Shown here piece by piece: positions 25,430 through 34,234 of a stretch of DNA of 64,000 nt. A model generated the notes under the pieces. The model saw only the letters and a list, made by a program, of their open reading frames with translations, was not told the DNA's origin and did no database searches. The DNA is from Chromatocurvus sp964613795. GTDB lineage: Bacteria > Pseudomonadota > Gammaproteobacteria > Pseudomonadales > Halieaceae. The number at the start of each line of letters is the position of its first letter. The stretch's first letter is position 1. Both the position numbers and the translations under genes were made by a program. The stretch covers positions 1-64,000 of the forward strand of contig CAZTJR010000003.1 of assembly GCA_964613795.1 (NCBI GenBank), written 5' to 3'.

Positions 25430-26212
25430 ATGCGTACCGAGAGTATCGAAATCGTTCTGGTCAACACGACCCACCCCGGCAATATTGGCGGGGTCGCGCG
25501 CGCGATGAAGAACATGGGTCTGTCGCGCCTGTGTCTGGTGGCGCCCAAGCAGTTTCCCGATCCGCAGGCGGTATGGCGTGCCGCATCCGCCGGTGACCTG
25601 CTGGAACAGGCGCGGGTTGTCGGCACCCTGGACGAGGCCGTTGCCGACAGCCAGTTCATCGTCGGCACCAGCGCACGGGACCGTCGTATCCCGTGGCCGC
25701 TACTCGACCCCAGAGGCTGCGCCGCGCGTGTCGGTGAGCATACAGACGGCGGAGAGCGCGTCTCCATCCTGTTCGGGCGCGAGGACCGTGGGCTGACCAA
25801 CGATGAACTCAAGCGCTGCAATCTGCATCTGCATATTCCCAGTGCGCCGGAATACAGTTCTTTAAACCTGGCCATGGCGGTGCAGATTGTCTGCTATGAG
25901 CTGCGCATGCTGGCCGTCGCCGACTCGCTGCCCGCGGAAGCCGACGCGCAGTGGGATACGCCCTTTGCCACGTCGGCAAATATGGAGCGGTTCTATGCTC
26001 ACCTGGAGGAAACCCTGATCGACACTGAATTCCTCGACCCGGCGGCACCGCGACAGTTGATGACGCGATTGCGACGGCTCTACAGTCGCGTCAGACTGGA
26101 CGAGATGGAGCTGAACATTCTTCGGGGTATTCTCACCGCCACCCAGCAGTGGGTCGCGCGTGGTACCGCGAGTCGCGCGCAGCCCGCGACAACCGACGAC
26201 CGGGAGGCATGA
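25430..26212 (+). CDS. trmJ: tRNA (cytidine/uridine-2'-O-)-methyltransferase TrmJ
   Basis: SPOUT-family enzyme that methylates the 2'-O of nucleotide 32 in tRNA. The 260-residue protein has the N-terminal motif LVNTTHPGNIGGVARAMKNM, then LFGREDRGLTNDEL and the knot motif IPSAPEYSSLNLAMAVQIV, all typical of TrmJ. A C-terminal helical extension with the segment SRVRLDEMELNILRGIL is also characteristic. It ends 7 nt before iscS. In related genomes cysE and iscR lie between these two genes; here they do not. Confidence 0.94.
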   Translation: MRTESIEIVLVNTTHPGNIGGVARAMKNMGLSRLCLVAPKQFPDPQAVWRAASAGDLLEQARVVGTLDEAVADSQFIVGTSARDRRIPWPLLDPRGCAARVGEHTDGGERVSILFGREDRGLTNDELKRCNLHLHIPSAPEYSSLNLAMAVQIVCYELRMLAVADSLPAEADAQWDTPFATSANMERFYAHLEETLIDTEFLDPAAPRQLMTRLRRLYSRVRLDEMELNILRGILTATQQWVARGTASRAQPATTDDREA

Positions 26213-26219
26213 GGCGCTT

Positions 26220-27386
26220 ATGAAAAAGCCGGTTTACCTTGACTACCTGGCGACTACGCCGGTGGATCCTCGTGTCGCCGAAGCCATGCAGGGCTGCCTG
26301 ACTATGGACGGTGTTTTCGGCAATGCCGCGTCGCGCTCGCATCGCTATGGCTGGGAGGCCGAGATGGCCGTGGAGAACGCGCGGCGCGATGTCGCGGACC
26401 TGATCGGCGCCGACCCGCGGGAAATCGTATGGACGTCCGGGGCGACGGAGTCGGACAATCTGGCCATCAAGGGTGTTGCCCAGCGGTGTGAAGTACCCGG
26501 CCATATGGTGACATCGGCCATTGAGCACAAGGCGGTTCTGGATTCCTGCGCGTATCTCGAGACCCTGGGCTGGCAGGTGACCTACCTGGCGCCGGCTGTA
26601 AACGGCTGCACCACCGCCGACGCGGTAGCAGAAGCGCTGCGGCCGGAGACCCGCCTGGTCAGCATCATGCACGCCAACAACGAGATCGGCACGGTGAACG
26701 ACATTGCCGCAATTGCTCAGGTTACCCGTGATGCCGGTGTGCCGCTGCATGTCGATGCGGCGCAGAGTGCCGGCAAGCTGCCCGTAGACGTCAACCTGCT
26801 CGACGTCGACCTGATGTCGCTCTCCGCCCACAAGCTGTATGGCCCCAAGGGCATTGGCGCGCTGTACGTGCGGCGACAGCCTCGTGTGCATCTGCAGGCG
26901 CAGATGCACGGCGGTGGTCACGAGCGCGGTCTGCGGGCGGGAACGCTGGCTACCCACCAGGCGGTCGGCATGGGCACGGCGGCGCGGCTTGCCGCGGCAG
27001 AGCGGGTTGAAGAAGCGACGCGGCTGCAGCGTCAGCGCGATCGCCTGTGGTCGTCGCTGCAGGCACTGGGTGATGTGCAGCTCAATGGCGATGCACACGC
27101 GCGCCTCCCCGGGGCGCTGAACGTCAGCTTCGGGGGTGTCGAGGGGGAGACGCTGCTGCTTTCCCTGAACGACCTCGCGATCTCGACCGGCTCTGCCTGC
27201 ACCTCGGCCAGCCTCGAGCCCTCCTATGTGCTGCGGGCCATCGGTCTTTCGGATAACCGCGCGCACAGCTCGCTGCGCTTGAGTGTCGGTCGCTTCACTA
27301 CAGATGAAGAGGTGGAGCACGCCGCTCGGCGTCTGAATGAATGCGTGCGGCGACTGCGCGGCGAGCTGAGCCACGCCGTATCCTGA
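26220..27386 (+). CDS. iscS: Cysteine desulfurase IscS
   Basis: PLP enzyme that takes sulfur from cysteine for Fe-S clusters and tRNA thiolation. The 388-residue protein shows the ATESDNLAIKG motif, the cofactor lysine in LMSLSAHKLYGPKGIGALYV, and the long active-site loop with the persulfide cysteine in STGSACTSASLEPSYVLRA, which marks it as group I IscS rather than SufS. The ATG at 26220 is used; the open frame upstream overlaps trmJ. The rest of the isc operon (iscR, iscU, iscA, hscBA, fdx) is missing and ndk follows directly. It may serve tRNA thiolation or an Fe-S assembly system encoded elsewhere. Confidence 0.93.
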   Translation: MKKPVYLDYLATTPVDPRVAEAMQGCLTMDGVFGNAASRSHRYGWEAEMAVENARRDVADLIGADPREIVWTSGATESDNLAIKGVAQRCEVPGHMVTSAIEHKAVLDSCAYLETLGWQVTYLAPAVNGCTTADAVAEALRPETRLVSIMHANNEIGTVNDIAAIAQVTRDAGVPLHVDAAQSAGKLPVDVNLLDVDLMSLSAHKLYGPKGIGALYVRRQPRVHLQAQMHGGGHERGLRAGTLATHQAVGMGTAARLAAAERVEEATRLQRQRDRLWSSLQALGDVQLNGDAHARLPGALNVSFGGVEGETLLLSLNDLAISTGSACTSASLEPSYVLRAIGLSDNRAHSSLRLSVGRFTTDEEVEHAARRLNECVRRLRGELSHAVS

Positions 27387-27424
27387 GCGCGCCGAAAGCG
27401 GATGAAACCGCGCCGCCGTGCGCG

Positions 27425-27430
27425 TATAAT
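27425..27430 (+). promoter_or_regulatory. TATAAT -10-like element before ndk
   Basis: A perfect TATAAT lies 77 nt before the ndk ATG, but I see no convincing -35 at 16-18 nt upstream. Confidence 0.3.
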
Positions 27431-27506
27431 GCTGCACCCGACGGCCGGGGCGCCACAAAGCTGCCCGACCGCTCACCCTTTCAATGTAACAGCTGGAGAC
27501 AACCCT

Positions 27507-27935
27507 ATGGCGGTGCAGCGCACGCTTTCTATCGTAAAACCCGATGCGGTCGGCAAGAACGTGATCGGCAAGATCTATTCCCGCTTCGAGGACAACGGCC
27601 TGCGGGTGGTTGCCGCAAAAATGCTGCACCTGAGCGAAGACGTCGCCGGCGGCTTTTACGCAGAGCATCGCGAGCGTCCCTTCTTTGCCGATCTGGTCGG
27701 TTTCATGACCTCCGGTCCCGTCATGGTCCAGGTGCTCGAGGGTGACGACGCGATTGCGAAAAACCGCGAGCTGATGGGCGCCACCAACCCGAAAGAAGCC
27801 GAGGCGGGCACCATCCGCGCCGACTTTGCCGAGTCGATTGATGCCAACGCGGTGCACGGGTCCGACTCGGAGATCTCCGCGGCGCGCGAAATCGCCTACT
27901 TCTTTGCCGCCAGTGAGGTGTTCTCCCGCGCCTGA
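27507..27935 (+). CDS. ndk: Nucleoside diphosphate kinase
   Basis: Cytosolic enzyme that equalises nucleoside tri- and diphosphate pools by a phosphohistidine intermediate. At 142 residues it has normal length. It starts MAVQRTLSIVKPDAVGKNVIG and contains the active-site histidine in NAVHGSDSEISAAREIAYFF. The ATG at 27507 is preceded by a GGAG-like site; the longer open frame from 27402 has no family resemblance. It is followed after 14 nt by rlmN. Confidence 0.97.
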   Translation: MAVQRTLSIVKPDAVGKNVIGKIYSRFEDNGLRVVAAKMLHLSEDVAGGFYAEHRERPFFADLVGFMTSGPVMVQVLEGDDAIAKNRELMGATNPKEAEAGTIRADFAESIDANAVHGSDSEISAAREIAYFFAASEVFSRA

Positions 27936-27949
27936 GCGCGGTGGCTGCC

Positions 27950-29122
27950 ATGAGCAACGTCCCCCCGACAGTGATCGCCCGCACGGGCGAGAGCCAGGAC
28001 AAACCGCGTATCAACCTGCTGGGCATGCCGCGTGCCTGGCTGGTCGACTGGCTGGAATCCATCGGTGAAAAACCCTTTCGCGCACAGCAGCTGCTGAAGT
28101 GGATGCACCACGAGGGCGAGACGGACTTTCAGCGCATGAGCAATCTGTCCCGCGCCCTGCGCGACAAGCTGGAGGCCATCGCCGAGGTGCGCCCACCGCT
28201 TGTGGAGAGTCAGCATGATTCGTCGGATGGTACGCGCAAGTGGCTGGTGCGGGTCGACGGTGGCGGACTGGTGGAAACCGTGCTCATTCCCGACGGCGGC
28301 AGGGCAACCCTGTGCGTCTCGTCCCAGGTGGGCTGCAGTCTGGATTGCAGCTTCTGCTCCACGGGCAAGCAGGGTTTCATGCGCGATCTCAGCGCCGCCG
28401 AGATCATCGGCCAGGTCTGGCTGGCGATCAAATCCTACGACGCCTTCAAGTCCGGCAAGGGACGTGTGGTCACCAATGTGGTCATGATGGGCATGGGCGA
28501 GCCACTGCTCAATTTCGAGAATGTCGTGGCGTCCATGAACCTTATGATGGAGGATCTGGCCTACGGCATCTCCAAGCGCCGTGTGACGCTCAGCACATCG
28601 GGCGTGGTGCCGGCGCTGGATCGGCTGGCCGCCGTCAGCGAGGCCAGCCTTGCGGTATCACTGCATGCACCGAACGACACGCTGCGCAATCAGCTGGTGC
28701 CGATCAACCGCCGCTACCCGATTGCCATGCTGCTGGACAGCGCTCGGCGCTACATCGACGCCCAGTCTGACCGCAAGCGCGTGGTCACTATTGAGTATAC
28801 TTTGATGGCGGGTATCAACGACCAGCGCGAACACGCCGTGGAGCTGGCTCAGCTACTGCAGGATTTTCCCTGTAAGATCAACCTGATTCCGTTTAATCCC
28901 TTTCCGGGCTCCGGCTACGAGCGCCCGAGCGGCAATGCAGTGAGTCGTTTCTGGCAGGTTCTGGTCGATGCGGGCTATATCGTGACCGTGCGCACCACGC
29001 GCGGCGATGACATTGCCGCCGCCTGCGGCCAGCTGGTGGGAGAGGTGGTCGACAGAACCCGGCGCAGCGAGCGTCACCGGCGCCTGGCACAGGCGGCAGA
29101 GCGGGTGGATGGTCATGTCTGA
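27950..29122 (+). CDS. rlmN: Dual-specificity 23S rRNA/tRNA adenine-C2 methyltransferase RlmN
   Basis: Radical-SAM methyltransferase acting on 23S rRNA A2503 and on A37 of some tRNAs. The 390-residue protein has the 4Fe-4S motif in CSLDCSFCSTGKQGFMRD near residue 126, the SAM-binding GMGEPLLNFENV, and the LIPFNPFPGSGYERP segment. The methyl-carrying C-terminal cysteine region is present (AAACGQLVG). The ATG at 27950 is preferred to a GTG 9 nt upstream. The stop overlaps pilF by 8 nt. Confidence 0.96.
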   Translation: MSNVPPTVIARTGESQDKPRINLLGMPRAWLVDWLESIGEKPFRAQQLLKWMHHEGETDFQRMSNLSRALRDKLEAIAEVRPPLVESQHDSSDGTRKWLVRVDGGGLVETVLIPDGGRATLCVSSQVGCSLDCSFCSTGKQGFMRDLSAAEIIGQVWLAIKSYDAFKSGKGRVVTNVVMMGMGEPLLNFENVVASMNLMMEDLAYGISKRRVTLSTSGVVPALDRLAAVSEASLAVSLHAPNDTLRNQLVPINRRYPIAMLLDSARRYIDAQSDRKRVVTIEYTLMAGINDQREHAVELAQLLQDFPCKINLIPFNPFPGSGYERPSGNAVSRFWQVLVDAGYIVTVRTTRGDDIAAACGQLVGEVVDRTRRSERHRRLAQAAERVDGHV

Positions 29123-29918
29123 TGCACGCGCACGGAGGCCGAGCCATGTCTTTGCGTTGCGTGTGCTGTCGACGCTGCTGTGCGTGTGCGCGCTGAGCGC
29201 CTGCATCACGAGCCGGGAGACGGTATTCACCGATCCGGCGTCACCGGATGAGGTATTTTCCCAGCGCGTCGAGCTGGCGCGCAAATATATCGGCGACGGC
29301 AACTGGGATGCGGCCAAGCGCAACCTCAAGGTGGCAGCGAGTATCAATGATCGCAAGCCGGAGGTATATGAGGCCTTTGCACTGGTCTACCAGAGCACGG
29401 GTGAAATCGAGATGGCAGAGGCGAGCTACAAGCGCGCCATTGCGCTCGATAGCCGCTTTTCCAGAGCTCGCAACAATTACGCCGCTTTCCTGTTCTCCCA
29501 GCAGCGTTTCAAGGAGGCGGAGCAGCAACTGCAGGCGGTCGTGCGCGATACTCTTTACGAAGCGCGCCCGCAGGCTTTTATCAATCTGGGACTGTCCCGG
29601 CTGGCGCTCGCTGACGATGATGGCGCGGAGGAGGCGTTCATCCGGGCGCTGAGCATGCAGGGCAGCAACAGCATTCCCCTGCTGGAAATGGCAAGTCTGC
29701 GCCTGAAGGCAGGTGACTACCGCGCCGCAGCGCAATACTATGAGCGGTACCGGTCCGCCGTGCGGCGTCAGTCGGCCCGGGGTCTCTGGCTCGGCGTCCG
29801 TCTGGCGCAGGCCACCGGTGACCGCGATGCCGAGGGCAGTTACGCGCTAGCGCTGCGGAACCTGTACCCGGAGTCGCCCGAGTATGCGGCGTATGCGCGA
29901 CAGGCGGGTGGCTCGTGA
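29115..29918 (+). CDS. pilF: Type IV pilus biogenesis lipoprotein PilF/PilW
   Basis: Outer-membrane pilotin that helps the PilQ secretin assemble. The N-terminus has a lipoprotein signal with the lipobox LSAC (cysteine near residue 29). The rest is a run of TPR helical repeats (for example AFALVYQSTGEIEMAEASYK and NNYAAFLFSQQRFKEAEQQL). Length, 267 residues, and position between rlmN and ispG match PilF/PilW. It overlaps rlmN by 8 nt. In the usual order rodZ follows; here a 10-codon open frame and then ispG follow. Confidence 0.9.
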   Translation: MSDARARRPSHVFALRVLSTLLCVCALSACITSRETVFTDPASPDEVFSQRVELARKYIGDGNWDAAKRNLKVAASINDRKPEVYEAFALVYQSTGEIEMAEASYKRAIALDSRFSRARNNYAAFLFSQQRFKEAEQQLQAVVRDTLYEARPQAFINLGLSRLALADDDGAEEAFIRALSMQGSNSIPLLEMASLRLKAGDYRAAAQYYERYRSAVRRQSARGLWLGVRLAQATGDRDAEGSYALALRNLYPESPEYAAYARQAGGS

Positions 29919-29919
29919 G

Positions 29920-29952
29920 ATGGATGAATCAGGCACGCCGGATGGCGTGTAA
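29920..29952 (+). other. Ten-codon open frame at the expected rodZ position
   Basis: ATG to TAA encoding MDESGTPDGV begins 2 nt after the pilF stop. It could be the truncated head of a lost rodZ, a coupling leader for ispG, or chance. Confidence 0.25.
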
Positions 29953-29964
29953 GGCAGGTAGGGT

Positions 29965-31092
29965 ATGACGATGAAATCTCCGATTGTCAGGCGCAAGAGC
30001 CGACAGATTCACGTGGGCAAGGTTGCTGTGGGTGGCGACGCCCCCATCAGCGTGCAGAGCATGACCAACACCGAAACCTGCGATGTTGCTGCAACCGTGG
30101 CGCAGATACGTGCGCTCGAGGATGCCGGCGCCGACATCGTGCGCGTGTCGGTGCCCAGCATGGAAGCGGCAGAGGCCTTCAGCCGCATCCGGGCGGCGGT
30201 TGAAGTACCGCTGGTCGCGGACATTCATTTTGACCACCGAATTGCCCTCAAGGTGGCCGAATACGGGGTCGATTGTCTGCGTATCAATCCGGGCAATATC
30301 GGCCGCGACGACAAGGTGCGCGAAGTCATTGACTGTGCCCGCGACAAGGGTATTCCGATCCGCATCGGCGTCAACGCGGGCTCCCTGGGCAAGGATCTGC
30401 AGCGTAAATACGGTGAGCCAACGCCAGAGGCGCTGGTGGAATCCGCCCTGCGCCATGTCGATATACTGGACAAGTTCAACTACCCGGACTTCAAGGTAAG
30501 CGTCAAGGCATCCGATGTGTTTATGGCGGTGGCGGCCTACCGGCTGCTGGCAAAGCAGATCGAGCAGCCGCTGCACCTGGGAATTACCGAGGCGGGCGGT
30601 CTTCGCGGCGGCACGGTGAAGTCATCCGTCGGTCTCGGCATGCTGCTGATGGAGGGTATTGGTGACACCATCAGGATCTCCCTCGCGGCCGATCCGGTGG
30701 AGGAGATCAAAGTGGGCTTCGATATTCTGAAAAGCCTCAAACTGCGCTCCAACGGCATTAACTTCATCGCCTGTCCCAGCTGCTCGCGGCAGAATTTCGA
30801 CGTCATCGGCACCATGAATGCACTGGAGCAGCGCCTCGAGGATATCCGTACCCCCATGGATGTGGCGGTAATCGGCTGCATCGTCAACGGGCCCGGTGAA
30901 GCCCGCGAGGCCGATGTCGGCCTGACCGGTGCAACGCCGAACAACCTCATTTATGTTGACGGCGAACCGGATCACAAGATCACCAATACGGATTTTCTCG
31001 ATCACCTTGAGCAGGTGGTCCGCGAGCGTGCTGCGCGCATTGAACGCGAGGGTAAAGACCCGGAAAACCTGATCCTGAAAACGTCGGGATGA
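29965..31092 (+). CDS. ispG: 4-hydroxy-3-methylbut-2-enyl diphosphate synthase IspG
   Basis: Fe-S enzyme of the MEP isoprenoid pathway, converting MEcPP to HMBPP. The 375-residue protein begins with the GcpE barrel (VQSMTNTETCDVAAT, then ADIHFDHRIALKVAEYGVDC) and ends with the 4Fe-4S domain, where cysteines lie in ACPSCSRQNFD and VIGCIVNGPGEA. Its product feeds quinones, undecaprenyl phosphate, carotenoids and the bacteriochlorophyll side chain. It overlaps hisS by 4 nt. Confidence 0.97.
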   Translation: MTMKSPIVRRKSRQIHVGKVAVGGDAPISVQSMTNTETCDVAATVAQIRALEDAGADIVRVSVPSMEAAEAFSRIRAAVEVPLVADIHFDHRIALKVAEYGVDCLRINPGNIGRDDKVREVIDCARDKGIPIRIGVNAGSLGKDLQRKYGEPTPEALVESALRHVDILDKFNYPDFKVSVKASDVFMAVAAYRLLAKQIEQPLHLGITEAGGLRGGTVKSSVGLGMLLMEGIGDTIRISLAADPVEEIKVGFDILKSLKLRSNGINFIACPSCSRQNFDVIGTMNALEQRLEDIRTPMDVAVIGCIVNGPGEAREADVGLTGATPNNLIYVDGEPDHKITNTDFLDHLEQVVRERAARIEREGKDPENLILKTSG

Positions 31093-32369
31093 GTTCAATC
31101 CGCGCCATTCGCGGGATGAGTGACATCCTGCCGGCTGAGGCTGTCGACTGGCAAACCGTTGAGAGCACCGTTGCATCGGTGCTCGACAGTTTCGGCTACG
31201 ATCAGCTGCGCTTGCCGCTGGTGGAGTACACGGAGCTCTTCAGTCGCTCCATCGGCGAGGTCACGGACATTGTCGAGAAGGAAATGTATACCTTCGACGA
31301 CCGCAACGGAGACAGTCTGACCCTGCGGCCCGAGGGCACGGCTGGCTGCGTGCGCGCGGCGATACAGCACAACCTGATAACGACGCCCTGTCGTCTCTGG
31401 TATGCCGGACCTATGTTCCGCTACGAGCGCCCGCAAAAAGGACGCCAGCGTCAGTTCCATCAGATCGGCGCCGAGGTTTTCGGTATTGCAACACCGGATA
31501 TCGATGCCGAGCTCATCATTGTGCTGGCGCGGGTCTGGCGGGAGCTTGGACTGACCTCCGCGGTGACGCTGGAAATTAACTCTATCGGCAGCAGCGACAG
31601 CCGGCTGCGCTATCGCGAGGCGCTGGTAGCCTATCTCGATACCTGTCGCGGGGAGCTCGATGCGGATAGCCAGCGACGTCTCGCCAGCAATCCGCTGCGT
31701 ATTCTTGACAGCAAGAATACGCAGACGCAGGCGCTACTGGACAGGGCGCCAGCGCTGGCGGACTTTCTCGATGACGAGTCGCGCGCGGACTTCCAGCGCC
31801 TCTGCCACCTGCTTGACGTGGCCGGCGTCGCATGGCGACACAACCCGCGTCTGGTGCGCGGACTCGACTATTACAACAAGACTGTGTTTGAGTGGGTGAC
31901 GGAGCGCCTCGGCGCCCAGGGTACAGTCTGTGCCGGCGGCCGCTATGATGGTCTGGTAGAGCAACTCGGCGGGCGCTCAACACCCGGGGTTGGATTCGCC
32001 ATGGGCATGGAGCGGCTGGTCCTGCTGCTGCGCGAACTCAACCTGGCCGCTCCCTCCCGCACTGCAGACGTCTACGTGGTGACCGTTGGTGATGGCGCGC
32101 AGGACGCAGCGCTGGGCTGCGTACAGTCACTCCGCGACAGTGGCGCAGCAGGCCGCATTGAACAGCACGCCGGCGGTGGCAGTTTTCGCAGCCAGATGAA
32201 AAAAGCAGACCGCAGCGGTGCTCGCGTGGCGCTGATCTGGGGCGAGGACGAAGTCGCGAGCAATACCGTGACCCTCAAGCTCTTACGCGGGGAGGGCGGT
32301 CAGCAGACGCTGCCGCTGACCCAATTAGACGACGCGCTCAGGCAGGCCCTGGCGCCGACCAACGATTAG
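31089..32369 (+). CDS. hisS: Histidine--tRNA ligase
   Basis: Class II aminoacyl-tRNA synthetase of 426 residues. Motif 1 is around the RLPLVEYTELFSRSIGEVTD segment, motif 2 in MFRYERPQKGRQRQFHQ, and the histidine-specific motif in LVRGLDYYNKTVFEW and AGGRYDGLVEQLGG. The C-terminal anticodon-binding domain follows. It is the second gene of the ispG-hisS pair with a 4-nt overlap, and yfgM follows after 11 nt. Confidence 0.97.
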   Translation: MSSIRAIRGMSDILPAEAVDWQTVESTVASVLDSFGYDQLRLPLVEYTELFSRSIGEVTDIVEKEMYTFDDRNGDSLTLRPEGTAGCVRAAIQHNLITTPCRLWYAGPMFRYERPQKGRQRQFHQIGAEVFGIATPDIDAELIIVLARVWRELGLTSAVTLEINSIGSSDSRLRYREALVAYLDTCRGELDADSQRRLASNPLRILDSKNTQTQALLDRAPALADFLDDESRADFQRLCHLLDVAGVAWRHNPRLVRGLDYYNKTVFEWVTERLGAQGTVCAGGRYDGLVEQLGGRSTPGVGFAMGMERLVLLLRELNLAAPSRTADVYVVTVGDGAQDAALGCVQSLRDSGAAGRIEQHAGGGSFRSQMKKADRSGARVALIWGEDEVASNTVTLKLLRGEGGQQTLPLTQLDDALRQALAPTND

Positions 32370-32380
32370 GAACAGTTGAC

Positions 32381-33043
32381 GTGGAATCCTACAGAACGGA
32401 AGAAGAGCAGGTCGAAGCCATCAAGCGCTGGTGGGAAGAGAACGGCCGTAATCTCATTATCGCGGTAGCGGTGGCGCTCAGTCTTGGCTTTGGCTGGCAG
32501 GCCTGGCAGTCCAACCGCGAGGCGCAGTCCCAGGCTGCCTCGTCTATCTACCAGCGCATGCTCGAGGCACTAGGCAGCGAGGGCGATCCGGATGCAGCCA
32601 ATGCGCGGTCCCTGGCGGGGCAGCTCAAGTCGGACTTCGCCAGCTCCCCCTATGCGCGCTTTGCGGTATTGCACCTGGCGCGGATGGCGATCGAAGATAA
32701 CGATTTGTCCCGGGCCGAAACGGAGCTTCGCTGGGTTGTATCAAAGGCTGACAAGTCGAGTGACGTCTACCAGGTCGCCCAGCTGCGCCTTGCCAGAGTC
32801 ACCGCGGCACAGGGTAACGTCGAGCAGGCCCTGACGATACTCGATAGCGGCGCCGATACGGCGTATTCCGGTGCTTATGCCCTGGCGCGTGGCGATATCC
32901 TGTTGGCCGCTGATCGCCCGGAGGAGGCGCGTGACGCCTATGCGGTCGCCCAGTTGAGCGTGGAGGGCGGGCGCCTGCCGCCGGTGCTGTCGCAGAAGCT
33001 GGAGTACCTGAACCCCGTATCACCGCGCGAACCGGGGCGGTAG
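32381..33043 (+). CDS. yfgM: YfgM, ancillary SecYEG translocon subunit
   Basis: Membrane-anchored periplasmic protein linked to the SecYEG translocon and chaperone network. The 220-residue protein starts with a GTG (MESYRTEEEQVEAIKRWWEE), followed by one membrane helix (NLIIAVAVALSLGFGWQAW) and a TPR-like periplasmic part. Position between hisS and bamB is the usual one. Confidence 0.9.
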   Translation: MESYRTEEEQVEAIKRWWEENGRNLIIAVAVALSLGFGWQAWQSNREAQSQAASSIYQRMLEALGSEGDPDAANARSLAGQLKSDFASSPYARFAVLHLARMAIEDNDLSRAETELRWVVSKADKSSDVYQVAQLRLARVTAAQGNVEQALTILDSGADTAYSGAYALARGDILLAADRPEEARDAYAVAQLSVEGGRLPPVLSQKLEYLNPVSPREPGR

Positions 33044-33046
33044 GGC

Positions 33047-34231
33047 ATGCGTACCGTTTTTTTCCGGCTTGCCGGCGTTCTGATGCTGTCGCTGTCACTG
33101 GCTGCCTGTACCACCGTCAAGGACTGGTTCAGTATGGACGACGACGAGGATCCACGTCGGCCCGCTGATCTGGTCGACATCGAGCCTTCAGCCCGTCTTC
33201 AGCAGCTCTGGTCTGTGGGAGTTGGCGACGGGCAGGGCAAGGGACTCAATAAGCTGCAGCCAGTCATTGCGGGTGAGGTGATCTATGCTGCCTCCAGCGA
33301 TGGTCGTGTCGCGGCGGTGGAGCGCGACAACGGCGAAAGACGTTGGGAAAAACGGCTGGAGAAGTCACTTTCAGGCGGTGTCGGTCACTATGGCGGCTCC
33401 CTGTTTCTGGGCACGGCCGATGGCGAGCTGATGCGTGTGTCTGCCAGCGATGGCGAGATCGTCTGGTCGACTCCGGTCAGCGGCGAAATTCTGGCGCCGC
33501 CGCAGGGTAATGGTAGCGTCGTTGTCGTGCAGACCTATGACGGCAAGCTGCATGGTTATGAACACGACACAGGCAAGAGGCGCTGGAGCTATGACAGCAA
33601 TGTGCCCGTGTTGACGCTGCGCGGCACGAGCACACCCATTCTCAGCGATGGACGCGTTTTTGCGGGATTCGCCAGTGGTCGCGTGGTGGCCTTCGATGCC
33701 CGCAGCGGCAGCATTGAATGGGAAACCCGTGTGGCCATTCCCCAGGGACGCTCGGAGATTGAACGTATCGTTGATATCGATGGCACTATGGCCCTGGTTG
33801 GCGGTGAGCTTTACGCGGCCAGCTACCAGGGCCGCATCGCTGCCATCGAAGCACGCGGCGGCAATCGTATCTGGCAGCGTGACGTGTCGTCCTACTCCGG
33901 CGTCTCGGTCGGTTTCAACAATGTCTACGTGGCTGACGATGACGGCAGCGTGAAAGCCTTTCTGCGCAATGGCCAGGGCCTGCGCTGGGAGCAGGACGCG
34001 CTGGCTTACCGCGAGTTGTCGAGGCCGACACCCGTCAGCAGCTATCTTGCTGTGGTGGACCTGGAAGGCTATCTGCACCTGATGTCGCAGGTTGATGGCA
34101 GTTTTGCCGCGCGCGAGAAAGTCGATGGCAGTGGGGCACGTGCGGACATGATCAGCGACGGGCGCACGCTCTATGTGTTCGGCAACAGCGGGAAACTCAT
34201 GGCCTATGAGATTACCGCCGGGGAAAAATGA
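33047..34231 (+). CDS. bamB: Outer membrane protein assembly factor BamB
   Basis: Lipoprotein of the BAM complex that inserts beta-barrels into the outer membrane. The 394-residue protein has a lipobox (LSLAAC, cysteine near residue 21) and an eight-bladed PQQ-type propeller, seen as repeated blades such as VAAVERDNGERRWEKRL and VVAFDARSGSIEWETRV. It starts 3 nt after yfgM and ends 3 nt before der. Confidence 0.95.
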   Translation: MRTVFFRLAGVLMLSLSLAACTTVKDWFSMDDDEDPRRPADLVDIEPSARLQQLWSVGVGDGQGKGLNKLQPVIAGEVIYAASSDGRVAAVERDNGERRWEKRLEKSLSGGVGHYGGSLFLGTADGELMRVSASDGEIVWSTPVSGEILAPPQGNGSVVVVQTYDGKLHGYEHDTGKRRWSYDSNVPVLTLRGTSTPILSDGRVFAGFASGRVVAFDARSGSIEWETRVAIPQGRSEIERIVDIDGTMALVGGELYAASYQGRIAAIEARGGNRIWQRDVSSYSGVSVGFNNVYVADDDGSVKAFLRNGQGLRWEQDALAYRELSRPTPVSSYLAVVDLEGYLHLMSQVDGSFAAREKVDGSGARADMISDGRTLYVFGNSGKLMAYEITAGEK

Positions 34232-34234
34232 CGT

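Noticed and set aside
26133..27857. 574-codon open frame on the minus strand
   Set aside because: Antisense to trmJ-iscS-ndk and crosses three real genes.
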